Shown here one piece after another: positions 52,198 through 62,098 of a stretch of 64,000 bases of DNA; within the stretch, counting starts at the first letter, position 1, and the number at the start of each line of letters is the position of its first letter. A model generated the notes under the pieces. That model saw nothing but the letters and a program-made list of their open reading frames with translations. It made no database searches and was not told the origin of the DNA. Origin of the DNA: Pseudomonas pharyngis (GTDB lineage Bacteria > Pseudomonadota > Gammaproteobacteria > Pseudomonadales > Pseudomonadaceae); contig NZ_BQID01000002.1 in NCBI RefSeq assembly GCF_021602345.1, positions 372,001 through 436,000 on the forward strand. Reading direction: 5' to 3'. Made by a program: the position numbers and the translations under genes.

Positions 52198-55149
52198 TTA
52201 GAACTGCCAGTTCAGGCTCAGGCCCACGCCGTGTTGTTTCTCGCGGCTGGCCAGTTGTCCGGTGTAATCGAGGTTGACCCGCACGTCGCGGGTCAGCGCC
52301 AGGCTGGCCTGCACGCCGACCAGGGCGGCGTCGCGCACCAGTGGCGAGCTTTCAACGGTGTACGGCGCGCTGCCGTTGGCGAAGCGCAAATGCTGTTCGG
52401 AGTCGATGTCGGTCAGGCTGTGCTGCCAGCCCAGATGACCGCTCACTTGCAGTTTCTGCGCGGACGGCAGGTCAAAGGTCTTGAGCGCCCGCACGCCGAG
52501 GGTGCTCAACACCGCGTCGCGCTGGTCGTCATTGCTTTTCAGCGCGGCGGCGTCGCCCTTCTCGGTGAAGCCGTCGGTGTCGAGGTGTACGTAGGCCAGG
52601 TTGGCGAACGGCTCCAGGGCCAGCGGTTGCAGATTCAATCGATAAGCCGCTTCGCCGAACACCTGAGTGGTGGCGACATCGACCTTGGCTTTTTGCTTGG
52701 CGCTGACGTTGCCGTACTGCAAGTCGCGCTTCACATCGGCGCGATGCCAGCTGTAGGCGGCGCCGGTACTCAGGCGCCAGGCGCCGATGTCGTGACCGGC
52801 GTAGGCGCCGAGGTGATAGCTGTCGACCTTGGCTGAAGAATGCGTGCCCGAGCCCATGCTCAGCGAGCTGTCGCTGTAACCGGTGACCAGACCGATGCGG
52901 GTCTGCTCGTCCAGCGCTCCGTCGACACCGGCCAGCAGGCCGCCAATCGACGTACTGTATCCAGCGGTGTCGTGGCGCGAATCGGTGCTGCCCCAGGCGC
53001 CGAGGGCCTTGATCCAGCCGTTGCTTTGCGTGGCTTGCGCATCGTGCAGGCGCTTGCCGATGGCGTCGCGCAGTTGGCGGCTGTCGTTGATCAGCACCGC
53101 GCCGAGGGCCGGGTAGATTTCACCGCTCAATTGTTGAAAGGCTTGTTGCGCATCACCGGTGGTGGCCGACAACAGCAGACTTTCGTACACGGAATTGCCC
53201 GCGCCCAGACCTTCGACGGCAGTGGCCACGGAGCGCTGATTCGGAGTCTGGCCGACACTGGCGAACGATGTCGCGTTGCGCTCGACATTCAAGCCGATGC
53301 CGTTGCCGCTGTAGGCCAGGCTGCCACCGATGAACAGATAATCCGGCAGCACTGCACCGAACCGACCCTGAATGCCGCCGGCCGCTTGCAGAATGTCGTA
53401 CTGCTGGCCGAGCAGGCTTCTGGCTTCGCTGGTGCTGAGCAGTGTCGGGCTGTTTTCCAGCGACAGGCTCACGGTGGCGCCGTTGATGGAGGCGATGCCG
53501 CCGGCGACGATGCGGTCGCTGCTGGTGGGAGACAACTCCACGGCGTAGGTCGAGCCTGGCGCGAAGTTCACGTCACCGGCCACATTCAAGGTGCCGATGG
53601 AATTGCCCGGTGCCACCCGGCCGCCGCTGTTGGCGGTCAGCGCGCCGATTCGCCCGGAACCGCCAAGAGTGCCGCCGTCATTGACGGTCACGGCCGATGT
53701 CAGCGAGCCGTTCACTGTCAGCAGACCACCATTGACCGTGGTCGGCCCACGATACGTGTTGTCACCGGTCAGAATCAGTCGCCCGTCGCCGGATTTGATC
53801 AGGCTGCCCTGATACACCCGACCGGCCGCCGCTGCATCGCGAGCCATGCCCACAGCGTAATCAGTCTGATCCTGTTGGCTGGCACCTGCCGGCACGCCGT
53901 TCTGCCAGCCTTTGTTTTTCAGGGTTTGCTGCCAGGCGCTGTGTTCGGCGAGGTCTTCGCTCTGGCGCTGGATCAGCGCCTTGTCGCTGATGTCATTGCT
54001 CCAGACATCGCTCTGCCCGGCCGCCAGATGGGCGTCGAACGCCCCGAGCAATTGCCCCGGCCCACGCATCGCCCGGTACAGGTTGGCCACGCCCCAGCCG
54101 ACCCGTTCGGTCGGCGCATTGGTCACCGAACCGTCGAGCTGGGTGGCCGTGGTCAGCAATACTTCGAGAGCCTGCTGATTGTTCATGTACGGATAGCGCT
54201 CCATCACCAGCGCCAGTGCGCCGGTGGCGTGCGGCGCGGCCATCGAGGTGCCGGACTTGATCGCATAACCGCCGTCGGGAATGGTGCTGTCAATCTTCGC
54301 GCCCGGCGTGGTGATGCACCAGTATTTGGCGATGCCACACTGGTTGTACTTCTGCTGATTGCTTTGATCCAGCCCGGAGACCGCCAGCCAATGCCCTTCC
54401 AGGTCCGGCTGAAAGTACGGCAGCGCCGAGCGCACGCTGGCATTCGGGTAGCCGCTGTTGCCGGCGCTGAACACGTTGATCACGCCACGACGGGAAACGT
54501 CTGCTGCCGCGTCGAGCCAAGTGCCCTTGTTCCAGTGCTGGGCATAGGCGGCATGCAGATCAGCGAGGGTTCGATAGCTGACATCCGGCGGCTGGCTGCC
54601 CCAACTGTTGTTGATCGCCCGCACGCCGGCGTCGGCCAGGGCGTCGTACACCGCTTTGAAGTAACGCGGATCGGGGTTGGGGCCGAACAGGAAACTGTCG
54701 TTCTTGTTGGTGTTGCCGACGTAGATCTGCGCGTTGTACGCCACGCCATGCATGCCGGTGCCATCGCGGGACGCGCCCATGGTGCCGACCACGTGGGTGC
54801 CGTGGGAGTCGTTGTTCGGGTTGAGGGTGCCGTTGACGCTGAACAGCGAGCCGTCGATGTAGCTGCCGCTGGCCAGCACCGGGTGATAGCGGTCGCTGGC
54901 GAACTCGGGATGGGCGGCGTCGAAACCGGAGTCCAGCGCGCCGACCTTCACGCCCTTGCCGGTGATGCCGGCGGCGTAGGCCTGATCGGCCTGCATCCGG
55001 CCCAGGCCCCAGTCACGCAGGAATTCGGCGCTGCGCCAACTGGCGGGATCGCCGGGTTTGCCGGCTTCGAGGTATTGGGCCTGAGCCTGGGTTGCAGACA
55101 TCACAAGCAGCAGGGTGCCGACCGTGATCGGCTTGATGCATACGTCCAT
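52198..55149 (-). CDS. prtA: Subtilase-type serine protease autotransporter
   Basis: 983 aa from ATG 55149 (GTG 55155/55158 are alternatives). Signal peptide ends QAQA near residue 24. Catalytic residues: Asp73 (GALDSG), His116 (SHGTHVVG) and Ser302 (GTSMAAPH). A PATR-type repeat (LILTGDNTYRGPTTVNGG) links to a C-terminal beta-barrel that ends LSLNWQF. The repeat and barrel are much more like those of PrtB than are the protease domains. It follows aprF after a 251-bp gap with a repeat. Confidence 0.92.
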   Translation of the reverse strand: MDVCIKPITVGTLLLVMSATQAQAQYLEAGKPGDPASWRSAEFLRDWGLGRMQADQAYAAGITGKGVKVGALDSGFDAAHPEFASDRYHPVLASGSYIDGSLFSVNGTLNPNNDSHGTHVVGTMGASRDGTGMHGVAYNAQIYVGNTNKNDSFLFGPNPDPRYFKAVYDALADAGVRAINNSWGSQPPDVSYRTLADLHAAYAQHWNKGTWLDAAADVSRRGVINVFSAGNSGYPNASVRSALPYFQPDLEGHWLAVSGLDQSNQQKYNQCGIAKYWCITTPGAKIDSTIPDGGYAIKSGTSMAAPHATGALALVMERYPYMNNQQALEVLLTTATQLDGSVTNAPTERVGWGVANLYRAMRGPGQLLGAFDAHLAAGQSDVWSNDISDKALIQRQSEDLAEHSAWQQTLKNKGWQNGVPAGASQQDQTDYAVGMARDAAAAGRVYQGSLIKSGDGRLILTGDNTYRGPTTVNGGLLTVNGSLTSAVTVNDGGTLGGSGRIGALTANSGGRVAPGNSIGTLNVAGDVNFAPGSTYAVELSPTSSDRIVAGGIASINGATVSLSLENSPTLLSTSEARSLLGQQYDILQAAGGIQGRFGAVLPDYLFIGGSLAYSGNGIGLNVERNATSFASVGQTPNQRSVATAVEGLGAGNSVYESLLLSATTGDAQQAFQQLSGEIYPALGAVLINDSRQLRDAIGKRLHDAQATQSNGWIKALGAWGSTDSRHDTAGYSTSIGGLLAGVDGALDEQTRIGLVTGYSDSSLSMGSGTHSSAKVDSYHLGAYAGHDIGAWRLSTGAAYSWHRADVKRDLQYGNVSAKQKAKVDVATTQVFGEAAYRLNLQPLALEPFANLAYVHLDTDGFTEKGDAAALKSNDDQRDAVLSTLGVRALKTFDLPSAQKLQVSGHLGWQHSLTDIDSEQHLRFANGSAPYTVESSPLVRDAALVGVQASLALTRDVRVNLDYTGQLASREKQHGVGLSLNWQF

Positions 55150-55205
55150 GTTCACCACTCACTTTTATTGTTTTATGCAGGTTGATTCTGCGGTGTTGCC
55201 CATTC

Positions 55206-55380
55206 CCCTCACCCCAGCCCTCTCCCCAAGGAGAGGGAGCTGATCGAGGTGTCTTGCGTCATACATCGACCTGAAAAACCGGGTCGATGCTGGATTCGGT
55301 GACGCCCGATCAGGTCGGTGTACCTCCAAAATATCCCCCGATCAGTCCCCTCTCCCTCCGGGAGAGGGTTAGGGTGAGGG
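55206..55380. repeat. 175-bp inverted-repeat element between aprF and prtA
   Basis: A 21-nt end CCCTCACCCCAGCCCTCTCC and its inverted partner GGAGAGGGTTAGGGTGAGGG (55360-55380) differ at two positions. Each end also carries an inner hairpin (CTCTCC..GGAGAG). Such ends are common in fluorescent pseudomonads as intergenic repeats. It fills most of the 251-bp gap, so aprF and prtA may not be cotranscribed efficiently. Confidence 0.7.
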
Positions 55381-55400
55381 CCGGTCTGAAGCCATGCACA

Positions 55401-56750
55401 TCAACGTCGAGCCACCCCAAACGCCTCATCCACCCGCGCCAGATCCTGCTCGCTCAAGGTGCCCGCGTAGTAATGCAACTTGGTCCAGGCCATGAGGTAG
55501 TCATAGCGTGCCTGGGCCAGGTCGCGGCGGGTGGTAAATAGTTGTTGCTCGGCGTTCAGCGCATCGAGATTGGTGCGCTCGCCACCGAGAATGCTTTGTT
55601 TGGTCGATACCACCAGCGCTTCGGCCGAGGCCAGGGCCTTTTGATAGGCGCGCAGCTTGTTGACCCCGGACAGGCAGGCGCTGAACTGGCGACGCAATTC
55701 GATCAGGGTCTCGCGGGTCTTGCCGTCCAGTTCGTATTCAGCCTGTTCCATGGTGCGGCTGGCCTGACGGGTCGAAGCCGACACGCCGCCACCGGCGTAC
55801 AACGGCACGCTGACTTCGAAACCGATGGTGTTGGTTTCGTAACGCTGGTTGTAGGTGTTGCCGCTTTCCGATTCGTTCTGGCGCATCGTGGCGTAAGCGC
55901 TGACTTTCGGCAGGTGCCCGGCGCGATTGCGCTCGACTTCGTAACGCGCCACTTCCACCGCCTGACGCTGGGACGCCAGGTTCGGGTTGTTGCTGATCGC
56001 CAGTTCGTGCCAGGTGTCGTAGTTGGCCGGCATCAGGGCGAATGTCTGGAAGTTCTGATCCAGTGGCGCCAGATCACTGATGTCCACCGCCGGCACCCCT
56101 ACCAATGCGCCCAGTTCCCGTAGCGCGGCGTCTTGCTCGTTGCGGGCCTCGATTTCCTCGGCGGTTGCCAGTTCATAACGCGACTCGGCTTCGAGGATGT
56201 CCGTACGGGTACCCTCGCCCTGCTTGAACATGTGCTCGTTCTGCTGGAACTGCTGCTCGTACGCCTTCTTCTTGGCCAGCGCGATGTCGATCTGGTCCTG
56301 GGCAAACAAAGCCTTGGTGTAGTTATCCAGTACGCGAACCAGCAGTTCCTGGCTCTTGCCGCGGAAGTTCTCGTCGGCAAACAGCGACTGGGCCACGCCC
56401 TTGCGATAAGCCGCGTAGGCTTCGTAGTCGAGCAACGGTTGTTGCAAAGTCAGGCTCGAGCCGTAGCTGTTGTAATTACGCTCGTCGGTGCGATTGCGCG
56501 CGCGTTCGTCGAGGGACGTGGCCTTCGACGAGTTGCGACCCTTGTTGTAGTTGTAACCCAGTTTCGGCAACAGACCGGCGCGGCCGATGGCACGGTTTTC
56601 GAGGCCTGCATCGCGCTCCTTGATCGCGCCGAGGAACACCGGGTCATTGCGCAACGCCTGTTCGTAGATCTCGAACGGCCCCATGGCCGCCACTGCACTG
56701 TTGCCCGCGAGCAGCGCGAACGCTGCCGCCAGCATGGAAAGCTTATTCAT
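55401..56750 (-). CDS. aprF: Type I secretion outer-membrane channel (TolC family)
   Basis: 449 aa from ATG 56750. Signal peptide NKLSMLAAAFALLAGNSAVA, then AMGPFEIYEQALRNDPVFLG, the usual TolC-like start. Two homologous halves of long helices (RYELATAEEIEARNEQDAAL; RREL-type segments near the end) and barrel strands such as TNTIGFEVSVPLYAGG. It forms the outer-membrane tunnel of the AprDEF exporter. ATG 56762 is also in frame, 2 bp after the aprE stop. Confidence 0.93.
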   Translation of the reverse strand: MNKLSMLAAAFALLAGNSAVAAMGPFEIYEQALRNDPVFLGAIKERDAGLENRAIGRAGLLPKLGYNYNKGRNSSKATSLDERARNRTDERNYNSYGSSLTLQQPLLDYEAYAAYRKGVAQSLFADENFRGKSQELLVRVLDNYTKALFAQDQIDIALAKKKAYEQQFQQNEHMFKQGEGTRTDILEAESRYELATAEEIEARNEQDAALRELGALVGVPAVDISDLAPLDQNFQTFALMPANYDTWHELAISNNPNLASQRQAVEVARYEVERNRAGHLPKVSAYATMRQNESESGNTYNQRYETNTIGFEVSVPLYAGGGVSASTRQASRTMEQAEYELDGKTRETLIELRRQFSACLSGVNKLRAYQKALASAEALVVSTKQSILGGERTNLDALNAEQQLFTTRRDLAQARYDYLMAWTKLHYYAGTLSEQDLARVDEAFGVARR

Positions 56751-56764
56751 ACAGCCGAACATCC

Positions 56765-58114
56765 TTATTCTTCGGTCAACGCGGAACCGGCGCGGTCGAG
56801 CAGCGGCTTGAACAGGTAGTTGAGGAGCGAACGTTCGCCAGTGCGCACGAACATTTCCGCTGGCATGCCGGGTTTGATCACCAGGCCGTTGAGTTTTTCC
56901 ATGGCCTGATCGCTGACGCTGCTGCGCAACACGTAGTACGGAACGCCGGTTTTCTCGTCGACCATCTGGTCGGCGGAAATCAGGCTGACTTCACCGGGCA
57001 CCCGTGGCGTCTTGCTCTGGTTGAACGCGGTGAACAGGATGTCGACCGGCAAGTGGGTGCCGACCTTGTCGATCAGGTTGATCGGCAGGTGCCCTTCGAC
57101 TTCCAGGCGCGTGCCTTGCGGGACGATTTCCAGCAGGGTTTCGCCCTGACGGACCACGGCGCCTTCGGTGTGCACACCGAGGTTGACGGCCACGCCATCA
57201 GCGGTGGCGAGGATTTCGCTGTGTTGCAGGTCGAAACCGGCGGAGGTCAGTTGCTCGGACAGGGTGACGCTTTTCAGTTGTGCGTCGGCCAGCTGGGTGC
57301 GGACCTCCTTCTGGTATTCCTCGCCGTGCTGTTGCAGTTTCAGCCGGGATTCAAGAATGCCCTGCTCCACCCGGCCGCTTTCACCGGTGTTCTCGGCCAA
57401 TTGCTGCTGAACCTGCGACAGCTGACGCTGATATTCCATCAAGCGGTTGCGCGGTATGTAGCCGTTGTCGGCCAGCGGTTGCAGGTTGCTCAACTGCTGT
57501 TGCAGCGAATCGGCTTGCGCGTTTAGGTCAGTTCGGGCGCGGCGCATGCCCGCCAGCTGCGCGGTGGCGCCCTCGATGCTCGCGCGCAGGGCGGCCTGTT
57601 CGCGGGCAAACGCTTCGCGACGGCTGCTGAACAATTGCCGCTGACCTTCCAGCACCAGCGCCAGGCGCGGATCGGCGTTGTCGCTCAGCTCGGCCGGAAA
57701 CGTCACTTGCTTGAGGTTGTCACGCTCGGCCTGCCAGCGCGCCAGGCTGGCCCAGGCCATGCGGTATTGCGCCTGAAGTGACTGCACGTCGGCGGCAACC
57801 TGGGTCTGGTCGAGGCGGAACAGTGGCTGGCCCTGCTTCACGATTTCGCCTTCACGCACCAGAATCCGGCTGACCACGCCGCTGCTCATCGACTGCACGG
57901 CCTTGCGCTTGCCCGACACCACCACGGTGCCCTGCACCGGAATGCCCTGATCCAGCGGCGCCAATGCCGCCCAGGTGAAGAAGCTGCCGGCGCCGACCAG
58001 CGCCAGAATCCAGCCCATGCGGGCGAAAAATCTGGCGTCGCGTTCCGGGCGCTCGGTGATGTAGTCGTGTTCCATCGTGGCTTCGTTTTGCGTGTTCATG
58101 CTTGCGCTGCTCAT
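56765..58114 (-). CDS. aprE: Type I secretion membrane fusion protein (HlyD family)
   Basis: 449 aa. One helix near residues 31-50 (GWILALVGAGSFFTWAALA) anchors it in the inner membrane. The periplasmic part has a lipoyl half (QSMSSGVVSRILVREGEIVK), a long coiled coil (about residues 100-280) and a second half ending EMFVRTGERSLLNYL. It links AprD to AprF. The start overlaps the aprD stop (ATGA). Confidence 0.93.
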   Translation of the reverse strand: MSSASMNTQNEATMEHDYITERPERDARFFARMGWILALVGAGSFFTWAALAPLDQGIPVQGTVVVSGKRKAVQSMSSGVVSRILVREGEIVKQGQPLFRLDQTQVAADVQSLQAQYRMAWASLARWQAERDNLKQVTFPAELSDNADPRLALVLEGQRQLFSSRREAFAREQAALRASIEGATAQLAGMRRARTDLNAQADSLQQQLSNLQPLADNGYIPRNRLMEYQRQLSQVQQQLAENTGESGRVEQGILESRLKLQQHGEEYQKEVRTQLADAQLKSVTLSEQLTSAGFDLQHSEILATADGVAVNLGVHTEGAVVRQGETLLEIVPQGTRLEVEGHLPINLIDKVGTHLPVDILFTAFNQSKTPRVPGEVSLISADQMVDEKTGVPYYVLRSSVSDQAMEKLNGLVIKPGMPAEMFVRTGERSLLNYLFKPLLDRAGSALTEE

Positions 58115-59898
58115 ACACCCGAATTCCTTGTCGTCGGCTGATACTGGCGGCTCATGCTGAGCCCGGCCGGTGCTTGCGCAGGTTTTTCGTTTGGTTGTGG
58201 CGGGTTGCCGGGCTGGTTACCGGACAGTGCCTTGAGCACATCATGGCTCGGGCCGAAGGCCTGCAGACGGCCGTCGTTGAGTACCAGCAGCTTGTCGGCC
58301 TGAGCCAGTACCGAAGAACGGTGGGTGACCAGTACCACGGTGGTGCCCTGGGCCTTGAGCTGCACGATCGCGCTGGACAACGCGGCTTCGCCGACGGTGT
58401 CGAGGTTGGAATTCGGCTCATCCAGCACTACCAGGCTCGGGTTGCCGTACAGCGCACGGGCCAGTGCCACACGCTGTTTCTGGCCGCCGGACAAACCGCT
58501 GCCGTCCTCGCCCAATTGCGTGTCGTAGCCTTGTGGCATGCGCAGGATCAGTTCGTGCACGCCGGCCTGTTGCGCGGCAGCCACGACCTTTTGCGGATCG
58601 GCTTCACTGAAACGGGCAATGTTCTCGGCGATGCTGCCACTGAACAGCTCGATATCCTGCGGCAGATAGCCGATGTACGGGCCAAGCTGATCGCGGTTCC
58701 AGCGGTGAATGTCGGCGCCGTCCAGACGAACCGTGCCACCAAGGGCCGGCCATACGCCGACCAGCACACGCGCCAGGGTCGATTTTCCGGAACCGGAGGC
58801 ACCGAGCACGCCCAGCACTTCACCGGCCGCCAGGTTGAAGTTGACCATGTGCAGGGTCGCGGAGCGTTGACCCGGAGGGCCGGCGCTGACTTGTTCAAAG
58901 GTGATCTGGCCTTTCGGCGCCGGCAGCGCCATGGCGTCATCGCTCGGCGGGAAAGCTTGCAGCAATGCATCGAGGCGACGATAAGCCAGCTTCGCCCCGC
59001 TCCACTGCTTCCACACGGCGATCAACTGGTCGATCGGGCTCAGTACCCGGCCCATCAGAATGGAGCCGGCGATCATCATCCCGGCGGTCATGTCACCCTT
59101 GATCACCAGCAGTGCGCCGAGGCCCAGCACCAGCGATTGCAGGCACAGACGCAAGGTTTTGCTCAGCGAGCTGATCACCGCGCCAGTGTCGCTGGCCTGA
59201 TTCTGCAGGCCGAGGAAGCGCGAGTGCACCTGGAACCAGCGCTTGCGCAAGGCGCCCAGCATGCCCATGGCTTGAATGGTTTCGGCGTTGTGCAAGTGGC
59301 TGGTGGCCAACTGGCTGGATTTCTGCGAATAACCGGCGGCTTCGCCCAGCGGCTTCTTGGTCATGTATTCGTTCAGGCACGCCAGCGCGATCAGCAGCAG
59401 CGCTCCCGCTGTGGCCAGCACGCCGAGCCAGACGTTGAACAGGTAAATCACAAACAGATAAACCGGGAACCACGGCGCATCGAAGAACGCGAACAGCGCA
59501 GGCCCGGTGACGAATTGGCGAATGTGGGTCAGGTCGCCCAAGGACTGCCCGGCGTTACCCTCGCCCTTGAACAGGTTGCGTTCGAAAGCTGCCTGATAGA
59601 CCCGCAGATTGAAACGGCGCTCGAGCTGGCTGCCGATGCGGATCACGATAAAGCTGCGCACCACTTCCAGCAGGCCGATAAACGCGAAGAAACCGACGAC
59701 CATCAGCGACAGCATCGCCAGGGTAGTTTCGTTCTGCGAAGACAGCACCCGGTCGTAGACCTGGAGCATATATATGGAAGGCACCAGCATCAGCACGTTA
59801 ATCAGTGCGGTAAAGCATCCGACGCTGATCAGAATGCTTTTATAGTCACCCAATGCCTTGAATAAGGGAGCGGTGGCTTGGGCCTTCGCCATCTTCAT
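58111..59898 (-). CDS. aprD: Type I secretion ABC transporter (inner-membrane ATPase)
   Basis: 595 aa. Membrane domain at residues about 20-300, with LVPSIYMLQVYDRVLSSQNE, a PrtD-family hallmark. Walker A GASGSGKST 366-374, signature LSGGQ 469-473, Walker B LVVLDE 489-494. It recognises the C-terminal signals of AprA and, most likely, PueA and PueB. A Pro-rich tail (NPPQPNEKPAQAPAG) ends the protein. ATG 59898 follows AGGA. A 205-bp gap separates it from aprI; I see no clear promoter there. Confidence 0.95.
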   Translation of the reverse strand: MKMAKAQATAPLFKALGDYKSILISVGCFTALINVLMLVPSIYMLQVYDRVLSSQNETTLAMLSLMVVGFFAFIGLLEVVRSFIVIRIGSQLERRFNLRVYQAAFERNLFKGEGNAGQSLGDLTHIRQFVTGPALFAFFDAPWFPVYLFVIYLFNVWLGVLATAGALLLIALACLNEYMTKKPLGEAAGYSQKSSQLATSHLHNAETIQAMGMLGALRKRWFQVHSRFLGLQNQASDTGAVISSLSKTLRLCLQSLVLGLGALLVIKGDMTAGMMIAGSILMGRVLSPIDQLIAVWKQWSGAKLAYRRLDALLQAFPPSDDAMALPAPKGQITFEQVSAGPPGQRSATLHMVNFNLAAGEVLGVLGASGSGKSTLARVLVGVWPALGGTVRLDGADIHRWNRDQLGPYIGYLPQDIELFSGSIAENIARFSEADPQKVVAAAQQAGVHELILRMPQGYDTQLGEDGSGLSGGQKQRVALARALYGNPSLVVLDEPNSNLDTVGEAALSSAIVQLKAQGTTVVLVTHRSSVLAQADKLLVLNDGRLQAFGPSHDVLKALSGNQPGNPPQPNEKPAQAPAGLSMSRQYQPTTRNSGV

Positions 59899-60103
59899 TG
59901 ATTATTCCTGAAATGGTATTTCCCGCCCTGCTTGGCGAGACTTCAAATTAATTGCTCGCCATGAGAGCGAGACATACACCGCCAGCATTTGCTTACACTT
60001 CAATAACAACTTCCCCGATTAAAACCGGCCTCCGTGTTATTGCACTGCGGCTTATAACTGTAACGGGGTGCTTTATATTTAAACTGTCAGTCGGTTTTGG
60101 TCA

Positions 60104-60532
60104 TCAAGGTTGCTGTACAGCACGCTTGAGTGTAATCACCAGGCCCGACTTCAAAGTGCTCAGATAAAGCCCATCACGTTGTCGGCTGAAAAACTGGATT
60201 CTTGAGCCTTCCTTGCCAGTGATCGACAGACCGTCAGGATCGGGGAACCAGCCGATGGCCGCGTCCTGCAACCACGCGCTCAGGCAATCGGCACCTTTGC
60301 CCAGCGTCTGGTTGGCTTCAAGGTCGATCAGGCAAGTGTTCGACGGTTTGTCCTGCAAAGCCTGGGCCTCTGGAGCGTCGTTGCGGTCGCTCAGGGTCGC
60401 TTGCCACTGCCCGGCAAATACCGATGGGTCTTCGAGTCTCAGGCTGCTTGCCATGGTTGTTTCTCCGGAAATCATCATCAGCATCGGCAACAGATACGCC
60501 GCCGCTTTGCGGGTAAAAGCGAATTGGATCAT
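60104..60532 (-). CDS. aprI: Periplasmic alkaline-protease inhibitor
   Basis: 142 aa from ATG 60532 (GTG 60544 also in frame). Signal peptide of about 26 residues (YLLPMLMMISGETTMAS), then SLRLEDPSVFAGQWQATLSD, the start of the Inh/AprI fold, whose N-terminal Ser-Leu residues reach the protease zinc in the family. One Cys pair (NTCLID, ADCLSAW) forms the disulfide. It protects the periplasm from AprA. It follows aprA after a hairpin. Confidence 0.92.
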   Translation of the reverse strand: MIQFAFTRKAAAYLLPMLMMISGETTMASSLRLEDPSVFAGQWQATLSDRNDAPEAQALQDKPSNTCLIDLEANQTLGKGADCLSAWLQDAAIGWFPDPDGLSITGKEGSRIQFFSRQRDGLYLSTLKSGLVITLKRAVQQP

Positions 60533-60588
60533 AGGAAATTTCACTCCGGCACGTAGCCTTGCTTACCGGTCACGGCGATGCAAGTGAA

Positions 60589-60615
60589 GAAAGCGGCGCA
60601 TGACGCGCCGCTTTC
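60589..60615 (-). terminator. Hairpin between aprA and aprI (attenuator)
   Basis: An 11-bp stem GAAAGCGGCGC/GCGCCGCTTTC with a 5-nt loop, 11 bp after the aprA stop. It has only a short T-rich sequence after it (TTC), so it should stop or process some of the transcripts. This would lower the inhibitor and exporter relative to the protease. Confidence 0.7.
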
Positions 60616-60625
60616 CCGTGTTACA

Positions 60626-62092
60626 TCACGCCACGATGTCGCTGGTGGCTGCCTGGCCAACGGTGCTGACCTGGAAATCAGCCACGCCGTGACCGGAGAA
60701 GTCCACTGACAGCAGGCTGTTGCCGCCCGAGGACGTCAGAACCGCATCACCCGCCGCGCCGGTGAAGGCGCTGACGAAGTGCAGGCCGGCGCCCTTGGTG
60801 ATACCGGTCAGGTCGATTTTGTCGAGACCGCTGACGAAATCGAGGATCTGATCGATCGCCCCCGGCTTGGAGTCGGAGCTGGCTGCGAACACAAAGGTGT
60901 CCGAACCCGCGCCGCCCCACAGCTTGTCGGCGCCACCGCCACCCCAGATGATGTCGTTACCGGCACCGCCCTTGAGCTCGTTGGCCGCGCTGTTGCCGAT
61001 CAGCAGGTCGTTGCCCGAACCGCCGATCGCGTTCTCGATGGTGACGCCCTTGGCGATGGACACGTTGCCCACCAGGCCGCCAACGTCGGAGAACGAGGCT
61101 TCATTGAGGTTGATCTTCTGGTTCTGGGTGAAGCCCGAGAAGTCGAAGGTGTCCTTGCCGCCCGCATCCCACACCGAAAACACCAGCTTGTCGGCCGACG
61201 ACGAGGCGCTGAGGAAATCGCGACCGGCGTTGGAGTTGAAGCCGTAGGTGGTATCACCGGTTCGGGTGGTCATGTTGGCGCCGTAGAGCTTCTGGATCGC
61301 TGCGATGTCATCCATCAGCGGACCGGAGGAATAGGCTTCCACGCCGCCCTTGCTGAAGTTCTGGCTGGTGTTGCTTTCGCTCCAGTAGCTCATGACGCTG
61401 TAGCCGCGGGTGTCTTGCCCGTAGGTCGCGTCGTTGTAGGTCGGGTTACCGTTGCCGGCGTTGTAGTCGCCCGGGTGCGCCAGGCCAAGGGTGTGGCCGA
61501 TTTCGTGGGTCAGGGTCTGACGGCCGTAGTTGTTCAGGTCCGGGGTCTTGTTCTGCGTGTAACCGCTGTTGATCAAGTACCACGAAGTGCCGTCGTAACC
61601 CGGACCGGTGCCCGGCAGGTAGGCGAACGCTGCTGCGCCGTCCACGCCACCGCTGTAGTTGGCGAAGGTCATGTGGCCATCACCGCCCGAGGCTTTCTCG
61701 GTGAAGGTGACGTTGGCCACGTCGGCCCAGGATTGCATGGCGAGCACGGCCTGGGCTTTCTGTTGGCTACTGAACTGACTGAACCCGGTGATCCCGTGCT
61801 TGTTCATCGTGCTGGACGATACCGAAGTCAGGAACGTGTAGGTAAGTTCGATCTTGCCGCTGCCATCCTTGTCCTGGTAGGCAGCGCCGTCGCGCAGCAA
61901 CTGGGTTGCGGCCTGGTCGACGGAAAAGGAGGGTTTGCCATTGACCGTGAGGTTACCGCCACGATCGTACTGATGGCTGAAGCTATTGATCTGGTTATAC
62001 GCCGTGCTGGTCGCTGCCAGAGGTTGCGGCGCCGCGTTCAGCTCAAAAGCCTGTTCGGCGGTATCAATAGCGTTAGCTTTTACTTTCGACAT
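60626..62092 (-). CDS. aprA: Serralysin-type alkaline metalloprotease, RTX, type I-secreted
   Basis: 488 aa from ATG 62092 with AAGGAAG as RBS. Zinc site [11 protein letters not shown] at 196-206, Met-turn SVMSY at 232-236 with the Tyr ligand. RTX calcium repeats at about 357-400 ([20 protein letters not shown]). There is no N-terminal signal, and the C-terminus SDIVA is the type I export motif. It is the heat-stable caseinolytic protease (AprX/AprA) of fluorescent pseudomonads. It is first in the exoenzyme block. The mRNA leader contains a consensus RsmA/E site. Confidence 0.97.
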   Translation of the reverse strand: MSKVKANAIDTAEQAFELNAAPQPLAATSTAYNQINSFSHQYDRGGNLTVNGKPSFSVDQAATQLLRDGAAYQDKDGSGKIELTYTFLTSVSSSTMNKHGITGFSQFSSQQKAQAVLAMQSWADVANVTFTEKASGGDGHMTFANYSGGVDGAAAFAYLPGTGPGYDGTSWYLINSGYTQNKTPDLNNYGRQTLTHEIGHTLGLAHPGDYNAGNGNPTYNDATYGQDTRGYSVMSYWSESNTSQNFSKGGVEAYSSGPLMDDIAAIQKLYGANMTTRTGDTTYGFNSNAGRDFLSASSSADKLVFSVWDAGGKDTFDFSGFTQNQKINLNEASFSDVGGLVGNVSIAKGVTIENAIGGSGNDLLIGNSAANELKGGAGNDIIWGGGGADKLWGGAGSDTFVFAASSDSKPGAIDQILDFVSGLDKIDLTGITKGAGLHFVSAFTGAAGDAVLTSSGGNSLLSVDFSGHGVADFQVSTVGQAATSDIVA

Positions 62093-62098
62093 AAACAC

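Noticed and set aside
52840-55185. A 781-codon open frame antisense to prtA
   Set aside because: Same bias effect. No signal, domain or ribosome site, while PrtA has an intact protease and barrel.
59899-60103. A possible small gene or promoter between aprI and aprD
   Set aside because: Only short frames and a 5-bp hairpin (CTCGC/GCGAG) are present; nothing supports a gene or a defined promoter.
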